In this document: positions 1-10,100 of the stretch, piece by piece
How positions within the stretch are numbered: position 1 is the stretch's first letter
Layout: each line of letters opens with the position of its first letter
Source: Streptomyces laurentii
GTDB taxonomy: Bacteria > Actinomycetota > Actinomycetes > Streptomycetales > Streptomycetaceae
DNA: 64,000 nucleotides
NCBI GenBank assembly: GCA_002355495.1
Contig: AP017424.1
Span: 2,356,001 to 2,420,000 of the forward strand
Reading direction: 5' to 3'
Translations under genes and position numbers: made by a program
Notes under the pieces: generated by a model
What the model was told of the DNA's origin: nothing
Seen by the model: only the letters and a program-made list of their open reading frames with translations
The model's database searches: none

Positions 1-297
1 CTGCGCGACGGCCGGGCCGGCGAGATCTACCACATCGGCGGCGGCACCGAGGTCACCAACAAGGAGCTGACCGGGCTGCTGCTCGACGCCTGCGGCGCCG
101 GCTGGGACATGGTCGAGCACGTCGAGGACCGCAAGGGCCACGACCTGCGCTACTCGCTGTCCATCGGCAAGATCCAGGAGGAGCTGGGCTACGCGCCGCG
201 CGTCTCCTTCGCGGCGGGCCTCGCCGACACGGTCCAGTGGTACCGCGACAACCGCGCCTGGTGGGAGCCGCTCAAGGCGAAGGCGGCGCTGGCATGA
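1..297 (+). CDS. rfbB: dTDP-glucose 4,6-dehydratase, C-terminal part (cut by window edge)
   Basis: The frame is open from base 1 and encodes about 98 C-terminal residues. Motifs typical of the end of RmlB are visible: EIYHIGGG, TNKELT, and DRKGHDLRYS, followed by a Trp-rich tail (WYRDNRAWWEPLK). The family is an extended SDR enzyme that converts dTDP-glucose to dTDP-4-keto-6-deoxyglucose in the cytoplasm, the second step towards dTDP-L-rhamnose. Its stop overlaps the next start (ATGA), so translation of rfbD is probably coupled. The NAD-binding N-terminus and catalytic YxxxK lie outside the window. Identity is strongly supported by the adjacent rfbD. Confidence 0.9.
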   Translation: MRDGRAGEIYHIGGGTEVTNKELTGLLLDACGAGWDMVEHVEDRKGHDLRYSLSIGKIQEELGYAPRVSFAAGLADTVQWYRDNRAWWEPLKAKAALA

Positions 298-1193
298 CGG
301 CCCGCTGGCTGGTCACCGGCGGCGCCGGGATGCTGGGCCGCGACCTCGCCGGGGTACTGGGCGAGGCCGGGGCCGACGTCCTCGCGCCGGGCCGCCGGGA
401 GCTGGACGTCACCGACGCCGACGCGGTGCGCGCCGCGGTCGCGGGCCGGGACGTGGTCGTCAACACCGCCGCCTGGACCGACGTGGACGGCGCCGAGTCC
501 GAGGAGGCCGCGGCCACCCGGGTCAACGGCGACGGCCCGCGCACGCTCGCGGCGGCCTGCGCCGCGTCCGGCGCGGTCCTGCTCCAGCTCTCCACCGACT
601 ACGTCTTCCCGGGCGACGCCACCGCGCCGTACCCGCACGACGCCCCCACCTCCCCGGTCAACGCCTACGGCCGCGGCAAGCTGGCCGGCGAGCGGGCGGT
701 CCTGGATCTGCTGCCGGAGCGCGGGTACGTGGTGCGCACGGCGTGGCTGTACGGCGCCCACGGCCGCAACTTCGTGTCGACCATGCTGGGCCTGGCCGAG
801 CGGCACGCGACCGTCGACGTGGTCGACGACCAGCGCGGGCAGCCCACCTGGACCCGGGCGCTGGCCCGCCAGCTGTACGAGCTGGGCGAGGCCGCGGTCG
901 CCGGGCGGGCCCCGGCGGGCGTCTACCACGGCACCGCGTCGGCCACCGCGACCTGGTTCGACCTGGCCCGGGCGGCCTTCGAGCTGACCGGCCTGGACCC
1001 GGAGCGGGTGCGTCCGACCACGTCGGAGGCGTTCGTACGGCCCGCGCGCCGGCCCGCGTACAGCGTGCTCGCGCACGAGCGCTGGGCCGAGGCGGGCGTG
1101 GCGCCGCAGCCGCACTGGCGCGACCAGCTGGCCGAGGCGCTGCCCACCATGACGACCGGCACGGCGGCCCCCGGCGGACGGCCCGGCGCGTGA
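294..1193 (+). CDS. rfbD: dTDP-4-dehydrorhamnose reductase (RmlD)
   Basis: A 299-residue protein of normal RmlD length. The Rossmann motif TGGAGMLG lies at residues 8-15, STDYVF near residue 100, and YGRGK supplies the catalytic YxxxK near residues 125-130. RmlD reduces dTDP-4-keto-L-rhamnose to dTDP-L-rhamnose with NAD(P)H. The start was placed at the ATG overlapping the rfbB stop; an upstream in-frame ATG at 237 lies well inside rfbB and only adds residues read from its other frame. The stop overlaps the next start by GTGA. The pair suggests that rhamnose is incorporated in a surface polymer made by the downstream genes. Confidence 0.93.
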   Translation: MTARWLVTGGAGMLGRDLAGVLGEAGADVLAPGRRELDVTDADAVRAAVAGRDVVVNTAAWTDVDGAESEEAAATRVNGDGPRTLAAACAASGAVLLQLSTDYVFPGDATAPYPHDAPTSPVNAYGRGKLAGERAVLDLLPERGYVVRTAWLYGAHGRNFVSTMLGLAERHATVDVVDDQRGQPTWTRALARQLYELGEAAVAGRAPAGVYHGTASATATWFDLARAAFELTGLDPERVRPTTSEAFVRPARRPAYSVLAHERWAEAGVAPQPHWRDQLAEALPTMTTGTAAPGGRPGA

Positions 1194-2473
1194 CCCTGCT
1201 CGACCGCCTCACCCGTATCACCACGGTCCTGCCGCGCGGCACCGCCTTCGTCGGCGTCGGCACGGCGCTGCTCGGCGGGGCCAACTACGTCCATCTCGCG
1301 GCGGCGGGCCACTCGCTCTCCGTCGACGACCTGGCGAGCTTCTCCGTCCTGTGGACGATCGTCGCCTCCCTCGGGCTCGGCCTGTTCTTCCCCATCGAAC
1401 AGGAGGTCACCCGGGTGGTGGCCGCCCGGGTGGTGGCCGGCGACGGCGCCCTGCCCGTGCTGCGGCGCGGCGCGGCGCTGGCCGGCGGGCTGCTCGCGGC
1501 CGTCCTGCTGCCGCTCGTGCTGTTCGCGGACCCGATCGCCGGCCTCTTCTTCCACTCCGACCGCTCGCTGCTCATCGCTCTCGGCGGTGCCTTCGCGGCC
1601 CTCGCCTGCGCCCATCTGACCCGCGGGATGCTGGCCGGGCTCGGCCGCTTCGAGGCGTACGGGCTCCAGCTGGGCCTCGACGGACTGCTGCGCATCGTGC
1701 TGTCGGTGGGCCTGGCGCTGGCCGGGGTCACGTCGGTGTTCGCGTTCGCCGCCGTGATGACGGTGGCACCGCTGGTGTCGGTCCTGGCCACGCTGGCGCC
1801 GGTGCGGCGCGGGGCGGCGCCCGGGCCGCCGGCGGGCTGGGGGGAGCTCATCGAGCATCTGGGGCTGCTGGTCGGCTCGACGCTCCTCGCCCAGGTGCTC
1901 GTCAATGTGGCGGTCATCAGTACGAAGCTGATCGCGTCACAGGACAGCGCGCTCGTGGCCGCGCTGCTGTCGGCACTGGTCGTGGCCCGTGTCCCGGTGT
2001 TCGTGTTCGGCGCCTTCCAGGCGGCGTTGCTCGCCGGGCTCTCGACGGCGCGGGCCGAGGGCGACACGCCCGGCTACCGGCGGCTGCTGCTGCGGGCCTG
2101 CTCGGTCACGGCCGGTCTGGGCCTGTCGTTCGGGCTGGTGACGGCCACGCTGGGACCGATGCTGCTGCCGGTGCTGTTCGGCGCGCCGGACGTGCTCGGG
2201 CCGGTGGACTTCGGGTGGCTGGGGCTCGGCACGACGCTGTTCCTGCTGGCGACGGTGCTCGGTCAGGCGCTGCTGACGAGCGGCGCCGCGCGGCAGCAGC
2301 TGCTGGCCTGGATCACCGGAACGGGGGTCCTTCTCGTCGTCACTCTGAGTCCCCTTCCGCTGCGTCCGAGGGTCGAGATCGCCTATGCGCTGGGGGCCTT
2401 GACGGTCGTCGTGGTCATGCTGCTGGTGATACGTGCTCGTGTAGGCTACGGCGCGGTGCACTCATCGGAATGA
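1190..2473 (+). CDS. Polysaccharide-biosynthesis membrane protein, flippase-like
   Basis: A 427-residue polytopic protein with about 12 hydrophobic segments separated by short Arg-rich loops, as in the MATE/Wzx/MurJ (MOP) exporter superfamily. The GTG start overlaps the rfbD stop. The segment around residues 45-70 (WTIVASLGLGLFFPIEQEVTR) has the look of lipid-linked glycan flippases. Inferred role: moving a lipid-linked sugar or polymer across the membrane for the glycopolymer built by this cluster. The exact substrate cannot be read from sequence, and it could be a divergent O-antigen-type flippase rather than a true Wzx. Confidence 0.7.
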   Translation: MTLLDRLTRITTVLPRGTAFVGVGTALLGGANYVHLAAAGHSLSVDDLASFSVLWTIVASLGLGLFFPIEQEVTRVVAARVVAGDGALPVLRRGAALAGGLLAAVLLPLVLFADPIAGLFFHSDRSLLIALGGAFAALACAHLTRGMLAGLGRFEAYGLQLGLDGLLRIVLSVGLALAGVTSVFAFAAVMTVAPLVSVLATLAPVRRGAAPGPPAGWGELIEHLGLLVGSTLLAQVLVNVAVISTKLIASQDSALVAALLSALVVARVPVFVFGAFQAALLAGLSTARAEGDTPGYRRLLLRACSVTAGLGLSFGLVTATLGPMLLPVLFGAPDVLGPVDFGWLGLGTTLFLLATVLGQALLTSGAARQQLLAWITGTGVLLVVTLSPLPLRPRVEIAYALGALTVVVVMLLVIRARVGYGAVHSSE

Positions 2474-2493
2474 TCTTCATTCCTTCACTCTCC

Positions 2494-2516
2494 GTGACCA
2501 TCTTCAGAGTGGTCAC
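2494..2516. other. 7-bp inverted repeat upstream of the DUF2304 gene
   Basis: GTGACCA and TGGTCAC flank a 9-base spacer in the 139-bp gap between the flippase-like gene and the DUF2304 gene. It could be a weak terminator or an operator. No clear -10/-35 pair was recognised beside it. Confidence 0.3.
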
Positions 2517-2612
2517 AGGTCAGTCGTGTAGCCTGCGGCGCCCTTCACCCCCACCGTGGAAGAGTAGACAGGCCCCCTTCACCATGAGTCGACCGAAAGA
2601 CCGGAGCCCGGC

Positions 2613-3035
2613 GTGAAGTTGTGGATGCTGACTTCGATCACCGGAGTGTTCCTCGTCGCGTGCATCGTGGAGCTGCTGCGCCGCCGCAAGCTCAAGGAGA
2701 AGTACGCGTTCCTCTGGGTGTTCACCGGTCTGGTGATCATCCCGCTCGGTTTCTTCCCGAGCCTGCTGGACTCGGCCGCCCACCACGTGGGCGTGGTCTC
2801 CGGCGTCAATCTGCTGTTCTTCGTGAGCGTCGCCTTCCTCTTCGTCGTCTGCCTCCAGCTGAGCTGGGAGGTGGGCCGTCTGGAGGAGGGGGGCCGCACC
2901 CTTTCGGAGGAAGTCGCCCTGCTCCGTCTCGAGACCCAGGAACTCCGCAGCCGGCTCGGCGAGTCGACGGCCCTCGCGCCCCGCGCCTCCGGGCACTCCG
3001 GCGGGCGCCCCGCCGGACGGAGGAGCCGCAAGTGA
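2613..3035 (+). CDS. DUF2304 family small membrane protein
   Basis: A 140-residue protein. It has an N-terminal hydrophobic helix (about 5-20), a second around 35-55 (YAFLWVFTGLVIIPLGFF) and a third around 65-85, then a charged, coiled-coil-like tail rich in Glu/Leu and a basic Gly/Arg end. The order TM-TM-TM-coil and the LKEKYAFLWV motif match DUF2304. These proteins commonly sit beside dolichyl-phosphate-mannose-synthase-like GT2 enzymes, and here the next gene overlaps it by GTGA. A helper or membrane anchor for that transferase is an inference; no function is proven for the family. Confidence 0.8.
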   Translation: MKLWMLTSITGVFLVACIVELLRRRKLKEKYAFLWVFTGLVIIPLGFFPSLLDSAAHHVGVVSGVNLLFFVSVAFLFVVCLQLSWEVGRLEEGGRTLSEEVALLRLETQELRSRLGESTALAPRASGHSGGRPAGRRSRK

Positions 3036-3769
3036 TCGACGGCAAGCGTGTACTGATCATCATGCCGGCGTGGAACGAGGCCGAGGGCGTCGCCGACGTC
3101 GTCAAGGAGGTCCACACCACGCTGCCCGGCGCCGATGTCCTCGTCGTCGACGACGGCTCGCGGGACGGTACGTCCGCCGCGGCCGGCTCGGCCGGCGCGA
3201 CGGTGCTGCGGCTTCCGTACAACCTGGGCGTGGGCGGCGCGATGCGGACCGGCTACCGCTACGCGCGCGAACGCGGCTACGACGTCGCCGTCCAGGTCGA
3301 CGCCGACGGCCAGCACGACCCGCGCCACGTCCCCGAGCTGATCGGCCGGCTCGGCCAGGGGGCGGACCTGGTGATGGGCGCGCGGTTCGCCGGCACCGGC
3401 GACTACGAGACCCGCGGCCCGCGCCGCTGGGCGATGCTGGTCCTGGCGTTCTGGCTGTCGCGGATGGCCCGAACCCGGCTGACCGACGTCACCTCCGGCT
3501 TCCGCGCCGCCAACCGTGATCTCATCGACGTCTTCGCCCGCTGGTACCCGGTGGAGTACCTCGGGGACACGGTCGAGTCGACGATAGCGGTGGTCCGGGC
3601 CGGCTACCGGGTCGAGCAGGTGCCCGTGGCCATGCGCGCGCGGGCCACCGGCACCCCCAGCCAGTCTCCCTGGCGGGCCACGCTCTACCTGGGCCGGATC
3701 GGCATGATCATGCTGCTGGCACTCAGCCGCCGCTCGCCCCTCGGCGCCCGGCTGAAGACGGGCCGGTGA
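3032..3769 (+). CDS. Family 2 glycosyltransferase, DPM1/polyprenyl-phosphate type
   Basis: A 245-residue GT-A fold enzyme. Motifs in order: MPAWNEAEG (about 11-19), VVDDGSRDGT (about 45), LPYNLGVGGAMRTGY, and the metal-binding DADGQHD (about 90-96), which is the DPM1-like DxD signature. It lacks a C-terminal membrane pair, and the preceding DUF2304 protein may supply the anchor. Expected reaction: transfer of a sugar from a nucleotide donor to polyprenyl phosphate or a lipid-linked acceptor at the cytoplasmic membrane face. The GTG start overlaps the DUF2304 stop, and its own stop overlaps the next GT by GTGA. Confidence 0.85.
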   Translation: MIDGKRVLIIMPAWNEAEGVADVVKEVHTTLPGADVLVVDDGSRDGTSAAAGSAGATVLRLPYNLGVGGAMRTGYRYARERGYDVAVQVDADGQHDPRHVPELIGRLGQGADLVMGARFAGTGDYETRGPRRWAMLVLAFWLSRMARTRLTDVTSGFRAANRDLIDVFARWYPVEYLGDTVESTIAVVRAGYRVEQVPVAMRARATGTPSQSPWRATLYLGRIGMIMLLALSRRSPLGARLKTGR

Positions 3770-4755
3770 CCGCGGTGCAGCAGGCTTCCGACCCGTCCGG
3801 CGCGACCGGCCCGTCCGGCGCGCCCGCCACGACCGGCACCCCCGCCGCGCTCGGCACCCTCGGCACCCTTGACATCATGCTGCCGCACTACGGCGACACC
3901 GCCCTGATGCAGGACGCCGTCCGCAGCGTCCTCGCCCAGACGGACCCGGACTGGCGGCTGACCGTCGTCGACGACGGCACGGAGCCCGGCGTCCCCGAGT
4001 GGTTCGCCGCCCTCGGCGACCCGCGGGTGCGCTATCAGCGCAATGCCCGCAACCTCGGCATCACCGGCAATTTCCGTAAATGCGTCGACCTCGTCGAATC
4101 CGCCCACTTCACCATGCTGGGCAGCGACGACCTGCTGCTGCCGACCTACGTCGCCACGATGCGCGCCGCCGTCGCGGCCGTGCCCGGCGCGGTGCTCTAC
4201 CAGCCGGGCGTCGAGGTCATCGACGAGCACGGCCGGCCCGCCACCACCCTCGGCGACGAGGTCAAGCGGCGGCTGTACGCGCCCCGGCACACCGGCCGCC
4301 GCCGGGTGCTCTCCGGCGAGCCGCTGGCCGCGAACCTGCTCGGCGGCAACTGGCTGTACTTCCCCTCGATCGTCTGGCGCGCCGACGCCGTCAAGGAGGT
4401 CAACTTCCGCGAGGACCTGTCCGTCATCCAGGACCTCGCGCTGATCATCGAGCTGATCCGGCGCGGCGGACGGCTCGTCGTCGAGCCGGCGACCGCCTTC
4501 CGCTACCGCCGCCACTCCGGAAGTCTGTCCTCGACCGAGGCCCTCTCCGGCGCCCGCTTCGGCGAGGCCGTACGGTTCTTCCATGAAGTGGCCGGCGATC
4601 TCGACCGGCACGGCTGGCCCCGGGCCGCCCGTGCCGCCCGGCGCCATCTGTCGATGCGACTGCACGCGCTGACGATGGTGCCCGGGGCCCTGCGCCTGCG
4701 CCGGCCCGACGCCGTGCGCAGCCTGTTGAGGTACGCCCTGACGCCCGCCCGCTGA
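3766..4755 (+). CDS. Family 2 glycosyltransferase
   Basis: A 329-residue protein. The N-terminus has a roughly 30-residue Ala/Gly/Pro/Thr-rich lead (repeated SGA and TGTP runs), then the GT2 core: DIMLPHYGDT, VVDDGTEPG, RNLGITGNFRKC and the DxD-like motif GSDDLLL near residue 123. The GTG start overlaps the previous stop. The acceptor and sugar are unknown; the context indicates cell-wall glycopolymer assembly. The low-complexity N-terminus may be translated or the true start may lie a little downstream, since no internal Met with a strong ribosome-binding site was found. Confidence 0.83.
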   Translation: MTAVQQASDPSGATGPSGAPATTGTPAALGTLGTLDIMLPHYGDTALMQDAVRSVLAQTDPDWRLTVVDDGTEPGVPEWFAALGDPRVRYQRNARNLGITGNFRKCVDLVESAHFTMLGSDDLLLPTYVATMRAAVAAVPGAVLYQPGVEVIDEHGRPATTLGDEVKRRLYAPRHTGRRRVLSGEPLAANLLGGNWLYFPSIVWRADAVKEVNFREDLSVIQDLALIIELIRRGGRLVVEPATAFRYRRHSGSLSSTEALSGARFGEAVRFFHEVAGDLDRHGWPRAARAARRHLSMRLHALTMVPGALRLRRPDAVRSLLRYALTPAR

Positions 4756-4872
4756 CCGGCCCGGCACCACCCGATCGGCTCCCGCCGTCCCCCCGGGTTC
4801 CCCCGGTGCCCGCCTTCGCCCCCTCTGGTTCACCCCTGGTCCCCCGTCCGTCCCTCCGGAAGCCACTCCTTC

Positions 4873-7113
4873 ATGATTTCCACGCAAGAAGCAGAACGGT
4901 CCGACGCCCCGCGATTCAGCATCATCGTCCCGGCCTACGGGGTCGAGGCGTATCTGCGGGACTGCCTCGACACCGTCCTCAACCAGTCGTTCACCGACTT
5001 CGAGGTCATCGCGGTCAACGACGCCTCGCCCGACGCCTGCGGCGAGATCATGGACGAGTACGCCGCGGCGGACCCGCGGGTCGTGGCGCTCCAGCTCCAG
5101 GAGAACGTGGGCCTGGGCCGCGCCCGCAACGCCGGCATGGCCCGCGCCCGGGGCACGTACCTGCTCTTCCTGGACAGCGACGACACGCTGCTGCCGGGCG
5201 CGCTGGCCGCGATAGCCCAGCGTCTGGCCGACACCGGCGATCCGGAACTGCTCGTCTACGACTACGCCCGCACCCACTGGGACGGCCGGATCACCCCGAA
5301 CGCCAAGCGCAAGGTGCTCGCGGACAGCCCCGAGGGCGCCGTCGGCCTCGCCGCGAACCCGGGCCTGCTCGAACTCCTCCAGGTCGCCTGGAACAAGGCC
5401 TACCGCCGCGACTTCGTGGAGCGCTGGGGCTTCGAGTACCCGCACGGCTACTACGAGGACACCCCCTGGACGTACCCCGTGCTGGTCGCCGCCGAGTCGA
5501 TCGCGGTGCTCCCCCGGGTCTGCGTGCACTATCGCCAGCGCCGCCAGGGCAGCATCCTGCACAGCACCAGCCGCAAGCACTTCGACGTGTTCGAGCAGTA
5601 CGAGCGGGTCTTCACGTTCCTCGACGCGCACCCCGAGTTCGACCAGTGGCGCGGCCCCCTCTTCGACCGCATGATCACCCACTTCCGGGTGGTGCAGAAC
5701 TCCCCCGGCCGGCTTCCCGAGGAAGCCCGCGCCGAGTTCCAGGCGACGCTCCAGAGCTACGCGGACCGCTACCGGCCCGCCGGGCACACCGCCCCGGCCC
5801 GGCGCTCCGCCTCCGGCGCCCGCAAGGCCGTCGCCAAGCTGCCCGCCCCGCTGCGCGGCGCCGCCCGGCGCGCGGTCCGCACCGCCCGCCAGGTCAAGGC
5901 CGCCCCGCGCCGGCTGAAGAAGCCGGTGCGCTCCGTCGTGCTGAAGGGCTACTACCGGGCGCAGCGGATGCTGCCGGTGCAGAACGACACGGCCGTCTTC
6001 GCCGCGTACTGGAACACCGACTACTCCTGCAACCCGGCCGCCATCCACGAGAAGCTGCGGGAGCTGGCGCCGAAGGTGAAGACGACCTGGGTGCTCAAGC
6101 CCGGCTCACGCAACACCCCGCCGCCCGGCACGAACGTCGTCCACCCCGGCTCGTTCGCCTTCTGGCGGGCGATGGCCCGCGGCAAGTACTTCGTCAACAA
6201 CGTGAACTTCCCCACCCGAGTGGTCAAGCGCCCCGGCCAGATCCACGTGCAGACGCACCACGGCACCCCGCTCAAGCGGATGGGCGTCGACCTGACCGAA
6301 TTCCCCATAGCTCAGGGCGATCTCGACATGAAGACCCTGGTGCGCCGGGTGGACCGCTGGGACTACAGCGTCTCCTCCAACAGCTTCACCACCGCCATCT
6401 GGGACCGCGCCTACCCGGCCGAGTACCGCTCGCTCGACTACGGCTACCCGCGCAACGACGTCCTCGTCCGGGCGACCGCGGAGGACCGCCGCGCGGCCCG
6501 CGCGAAGCTCGGCCTCGCCGAGGACGCGACGGTCGTGCTGTACGCGCCGACGCACCGCGACTACCAGGGCGTACCGGCCCCGCTGCTCGATCTGGAGCAC
6601 CTGGCGGCCCGGCTCGGCAAGGGCTACACGGTGCTGTCCCGGGCCCACTACTTCAACCTGGACGCCCCGGCCGGCAGCGCCGCCGGCGAGGCCCGCGGCA
6701 TCGTCGACGTCAGCAAGCACCCCTCGCTGGAGGAGCTGTTCCTCGCGGCCGACTGCCTGCTCACCGACTACTCTTCGCTGATGTTCGACTACGCGCTGCT
6801 CGACCGGCCGATGGTGATCTTCGCCAACGACTGGGAGGTCTACCGCGCGACCCGCGGCACCTACTTCGACATCCACGTCGAGTCACCCGGTCATGTGGTG
6901 GAAACCGAAACCGACCTTCTGGACGTCTTCCTCTCGGGCCGCTGGTCCGACAGCGAGTCCACGAAGCTCCGGACGGAGTTCCGTCGGCGCTTCTGTGAGT
7001 TCGACGACGGCTTCGCGTCGGAGCGCGTGGTGCGGAAGGTCTTCCTCAACGAGGAGAATGTACCGCCGATCGCGCTCCCGCCGGAGCGCCCGACACCTCG
7101 CACCCGCGGCTAG
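4873..7113 (+). CDS. Bifunctional GT2 glycosyltransferase / CDP-glycerol-type glycerophosphotransferase
   Basis: A 746-residue two-domain protein. Residues about 14-250 are a GT2 domain (FSIIVPAYGVEAYL, VNDASPDACG, ENVGLGRARNAG, DxD as LFLDSDDT). A basic Ala/Arg/Lys linker covers about 300-365. Residues about 370-720 match the CDP-glycerol:glycerophosphotransferase (TagB/TagF) family: THHGTPLKRMG near 460, YPRNDVL, LYAPTHRDY, and LLTDYSSLMFDYALLDRP. Such fusions extend teichoic-acid-like polymers with alternating sugars and polyol phosphates. In S. coelicolor, homologous fusions are tied to poly-diglycosylphosphate synthesis (recalled, not checked). A paralogue with the same order follows directly. 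Confidence 0.88.
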   Translation: MISTQEAERSDAPRFSIIVPAYGVEAYLRDCLDTVLNQSFTDFEVIAVNDASPDACGEIMDEYAAADPRVVALQLQENVGLGRARNAGMARARGTYLLFLDSDDTLLPGALAAIAQRLADTGDPELLVYDYARTHWDGRITPNAKRKVLADSPEGAVGLAANPGLLELLQVAWNKAYRRDFVERWGFEYPHGYYEDTPWTYPVLVAAESIAVLPRVCVHYRQRRQGSILHSTSRKHFDVFEQYERVFTFLDAHPEFDQWRGPLFDRMITHFRVVQNSPGRLPEEARAEFQATLQSYADRYRPAGHTAPARRSASGARKAVAKLPAPLRGAARRAVRTARQVKAAPRRLKKPVRSVVLKGYYRAQRMLPVQNDTAVFAAYWNTDYSCNPAAIHEKLRELAPKVKTTWVLKPGSRNTPPPGTNVVHPGSFAFWRAMARGKYFVNNVNFPTRVVKRPGQIHVQTHHGTPLKRMGVDLTEFPIAQGDLDMKTLVRRVDRWDYSVSSNSFTTAIWDRAYPAEYRSLDYGYPRNDVLVRATAEDRRAARAKLGLAEDATVVLYAPTHRDYQGVPAPLLDLEHLAARLGKGYTVLSRAHYFNLDAPAGSAAGEARGIVDVSKHPSLEELFLAADCLLTDYSSLMFDYALLDRPMVIFANDWEVYRATRGTYFDIHVESPGHVVETETDLLDVFLSGRWSDSESTKLRTEFRRRFCEFDDGFASERVVRKVFLNEENVPPIALPPERPTPRTRG

Positions 7114-7183
7114 AGCTACCGTGTCCGGCGAACCGTACGTCGCCGTTCCACGCACGAACACCTTGAAGAAAGGCGCAGTACCC

Positions 7184-10100
7184 ATGCCTCCCCGCCTGTC
7201 AGTAGTCGTCCCCGTCTACAACGTGGAGCTCTTCCTCGACGAGTGCCTCCAGTCCATCGCCGACCAGACGTTCACCGACTGGGAGACGATCGTCGTCGAC
7301 GACGGCTCGACCGATGGCAGCCTCGCCATCGCACGTGGCTGGGAGAAGAAGGACAAGCGTTTCCGGGTCGTCGCCCAGGAGAACAAGGGCCTCGGCCCGG
7401 CCCGTAACGTCGGTGTGGAGCACCTCACCGAGGGCACCGAGTTCCTCACCTTCGTCGACAGTGACGACATCGTGCTGCCGGACGCGTACGAGCGCTGCAT
7501 CGCCAGCCTCGACAAGACCGGCTCGGACTTCGTCAGCGGCAACGTGAACCTGCTCAAGGCGGGCGAGGTGTCCATCTCCCCGCTGCACGAGAAGCGACTG
7601 CGCGACAGCCGCGAGCGCACCCACATCACGCGGGACAACGCGCTCGTCCACGACCGTACGGCCTGGAACAAGGTCTACCGCCGGTCCTTCTGGGAGCAGC
7701 ACAAGTTCCAGTTCCCGGGCATCTTCTACGAGGACATCCCGGTCACCCTGCCGTCGCACTTCCTCGCCACGGCCGTCGACGTCCTCGGCGCCCCGATCTA
7801 CCTGTGGCGCCAGCGCACCGGCGGCGCGCCGTCCATCACGCAGCGCCGTACCGAGCCGAAGAACGTCCACGACCGCATCAAGTCCTGCGACTCGGTGAGC
7901 CGCTTCCTCGCGTCGATGCCGCGCGCCGACCGCGACGAACACAAGCGCTGGTACGACCGGATCGTCATCAGCAGCGAGCTCACCATGTTCATGGCCGTGC
8001 TCGAGGACGGCAACGACGAGTTCCGCACGCTGTTCATGGAGGGCGCGCGCGACTACCTGAGCCGGGTCGACCCCGCCGTGTTCAAGGAGCTCGGCGTCGC
8101 GCTGCGGATCAAGTGCCACCTGATCACCGAAGGCCGCCTGGAGGAGCTGCGCGAGCTGCTGACCTTCGAACGGGAGAACGGCCGCGCCATCCCGGTCACC
8201 CGGCAGGGCCTGCGCCACTTCGCCGACTACCCGGTCCTCGACAAGGACAAGGGCGACCTCCCGCGCGACGTCCTGCGGGTCGACACCGAGCTGTCGGCCC
8301 GTGCCCGCGCCGAGCAGGTGCTGTGGCAGAACGGCCGGATGCACGTCGAGGGCCACGCCTACATCCGCAACCTGGCGGCCCCCGCGCCGACGCCCTCGAT
8401 GCGCGTGCTGATGCTGCGCGAGACCGGCAGCCGGCGCACCGTCCTGGTCCGCCCGAGCCGCACCCGCGCGCTGAAGGCCACCCAGGGCTCCGGCCAGGCG
8501 CTGCACAGCTACGACTGGTCGGGCTTCACGCTCGATGTCAACCCGGCCAAGCTGAAGGGCCGGACCGGCTGGCGCGACGGCGTGTGGCGGATGACCGTCG
8601 CCACCGTCCAGGACGGCGTGGTGCGCCGCAGCCGGCTGAAGGCCGGCGAGAGCGGCAACGCCGAGAGCCCGGCCCAGCACTGGATCGAGAAGGACGTCCG
8701 GATCGTCCCGTTCGTCGCCGACGCCCACCTCTACCTGCGGGTCGACAAGGTCCGCGCCAAGCTGACCGGCCACCGTCTGATCGACGGCAGCGCGATCGAG
8801 CTCTCCGGCGTGCTCGGCCACGAGGCCGCCGCGGCCGGTGCCCAGCTCGCGATACGGCTGACGCACCCCACCTCCGAGACGGCCCTGGAGCTCCCGGTCA
8901 ACCGGGTCACCCGGCCGGGTGTCGCCGAGTTCTCCGTCCGGGTCCCGCTCGCCGCGCTCGACATCGAGGGCCGCGACACGGAGGACCTGGACGTCGCCGA
9001 CAAGTGGACCGCCGAGCTGGTCGTCGGCGGGCGGGCGTTCGCCGTCGCCGTCCACGACCGCCAGGGCGACCTGGGCCACCAGTACCCGGTCGACGGCGCC
9101 GAGACGGCCGCTTGGGGCACCCGTACGATCACCATCGCCAACGACGGCGCCGGCCGTCTGGTGCTGCGCACCCAGCCCGTCCAGCCCATGATCGCGGAGG
9201 CGACCGTCTCCACCGACGGCCGGATCAGCCTCACCGGCGCGCTGCCCATTACGGGCGACGGCGCCGACGAGGAGCTGGAGCTGGTGCTGCGGCACAGCCG
9301 GCACGCCGAGGAGCACCGTCACCCGGTCACCGTCGAGAACGGCACCTTCCACGCCGACTTCCTGCCGGTGCCGATCGGGTTCGCCGAGGTGCCGCTGCGC
9401 TCGGGCCGCTGGTACCTGTTCGTGCGGACGGTCGACAGCCGCGTCGAGGTCCCGGTCCGCGTCGTCCCGTCGGCGCTCGCCACCCTGCCGGTCTCCTTCC
9501 ACCTGCGGGGTCGCGACTACACGCTGACCCACCGCTTCTACGACCGGCTGCTCGTGGACTCCGCGAGCAACCTGAACCCGGAGGAGCTGGGCTGGTACCG
9601 CCAGCGCGAGATGCGCTCCACCGTCTACGAGCAGGCCCGAAAGGCCCCGCTCAAGGACGTGGTGCTGTACGCGTCGTTCTCCGGCCGCCAGTACTCCGAC
9701 TCGCCGCGCGCGGTCTACGAGGAGCTGAAGCGCCAGGGCTCGCAGCTGGAGCACGTGTGGGTGGTCGAGGACCTGCGGGCCGAGATCCCCGAGGGCGTCC
9801 GGATGGTGCGCCGCTGGAGCCGCGAGTGGTACAAGGCGCTCGGCACCAGCCGCTACATCGTGTCCAACACGCACCTGCCGTTCTGGATCAACCGCCGCGA
9901 GGGCCAGGTGATCGTGCAGACCTGGCACGGCACCCCGCTCAAGCGGATCGGCCACGACATCGACAGCGTGCAGTTCGCCGACCGCAAGTACCTGGAGAAG
10001 GTCGCCCAGGAGACTCCGAGCTGGAGCTTCATGATCTCTCCGAACCGCTTCTCGACCCCGATCATGAAGCGCGCCTTCCTCTACGACGGCGAGGTGCTGG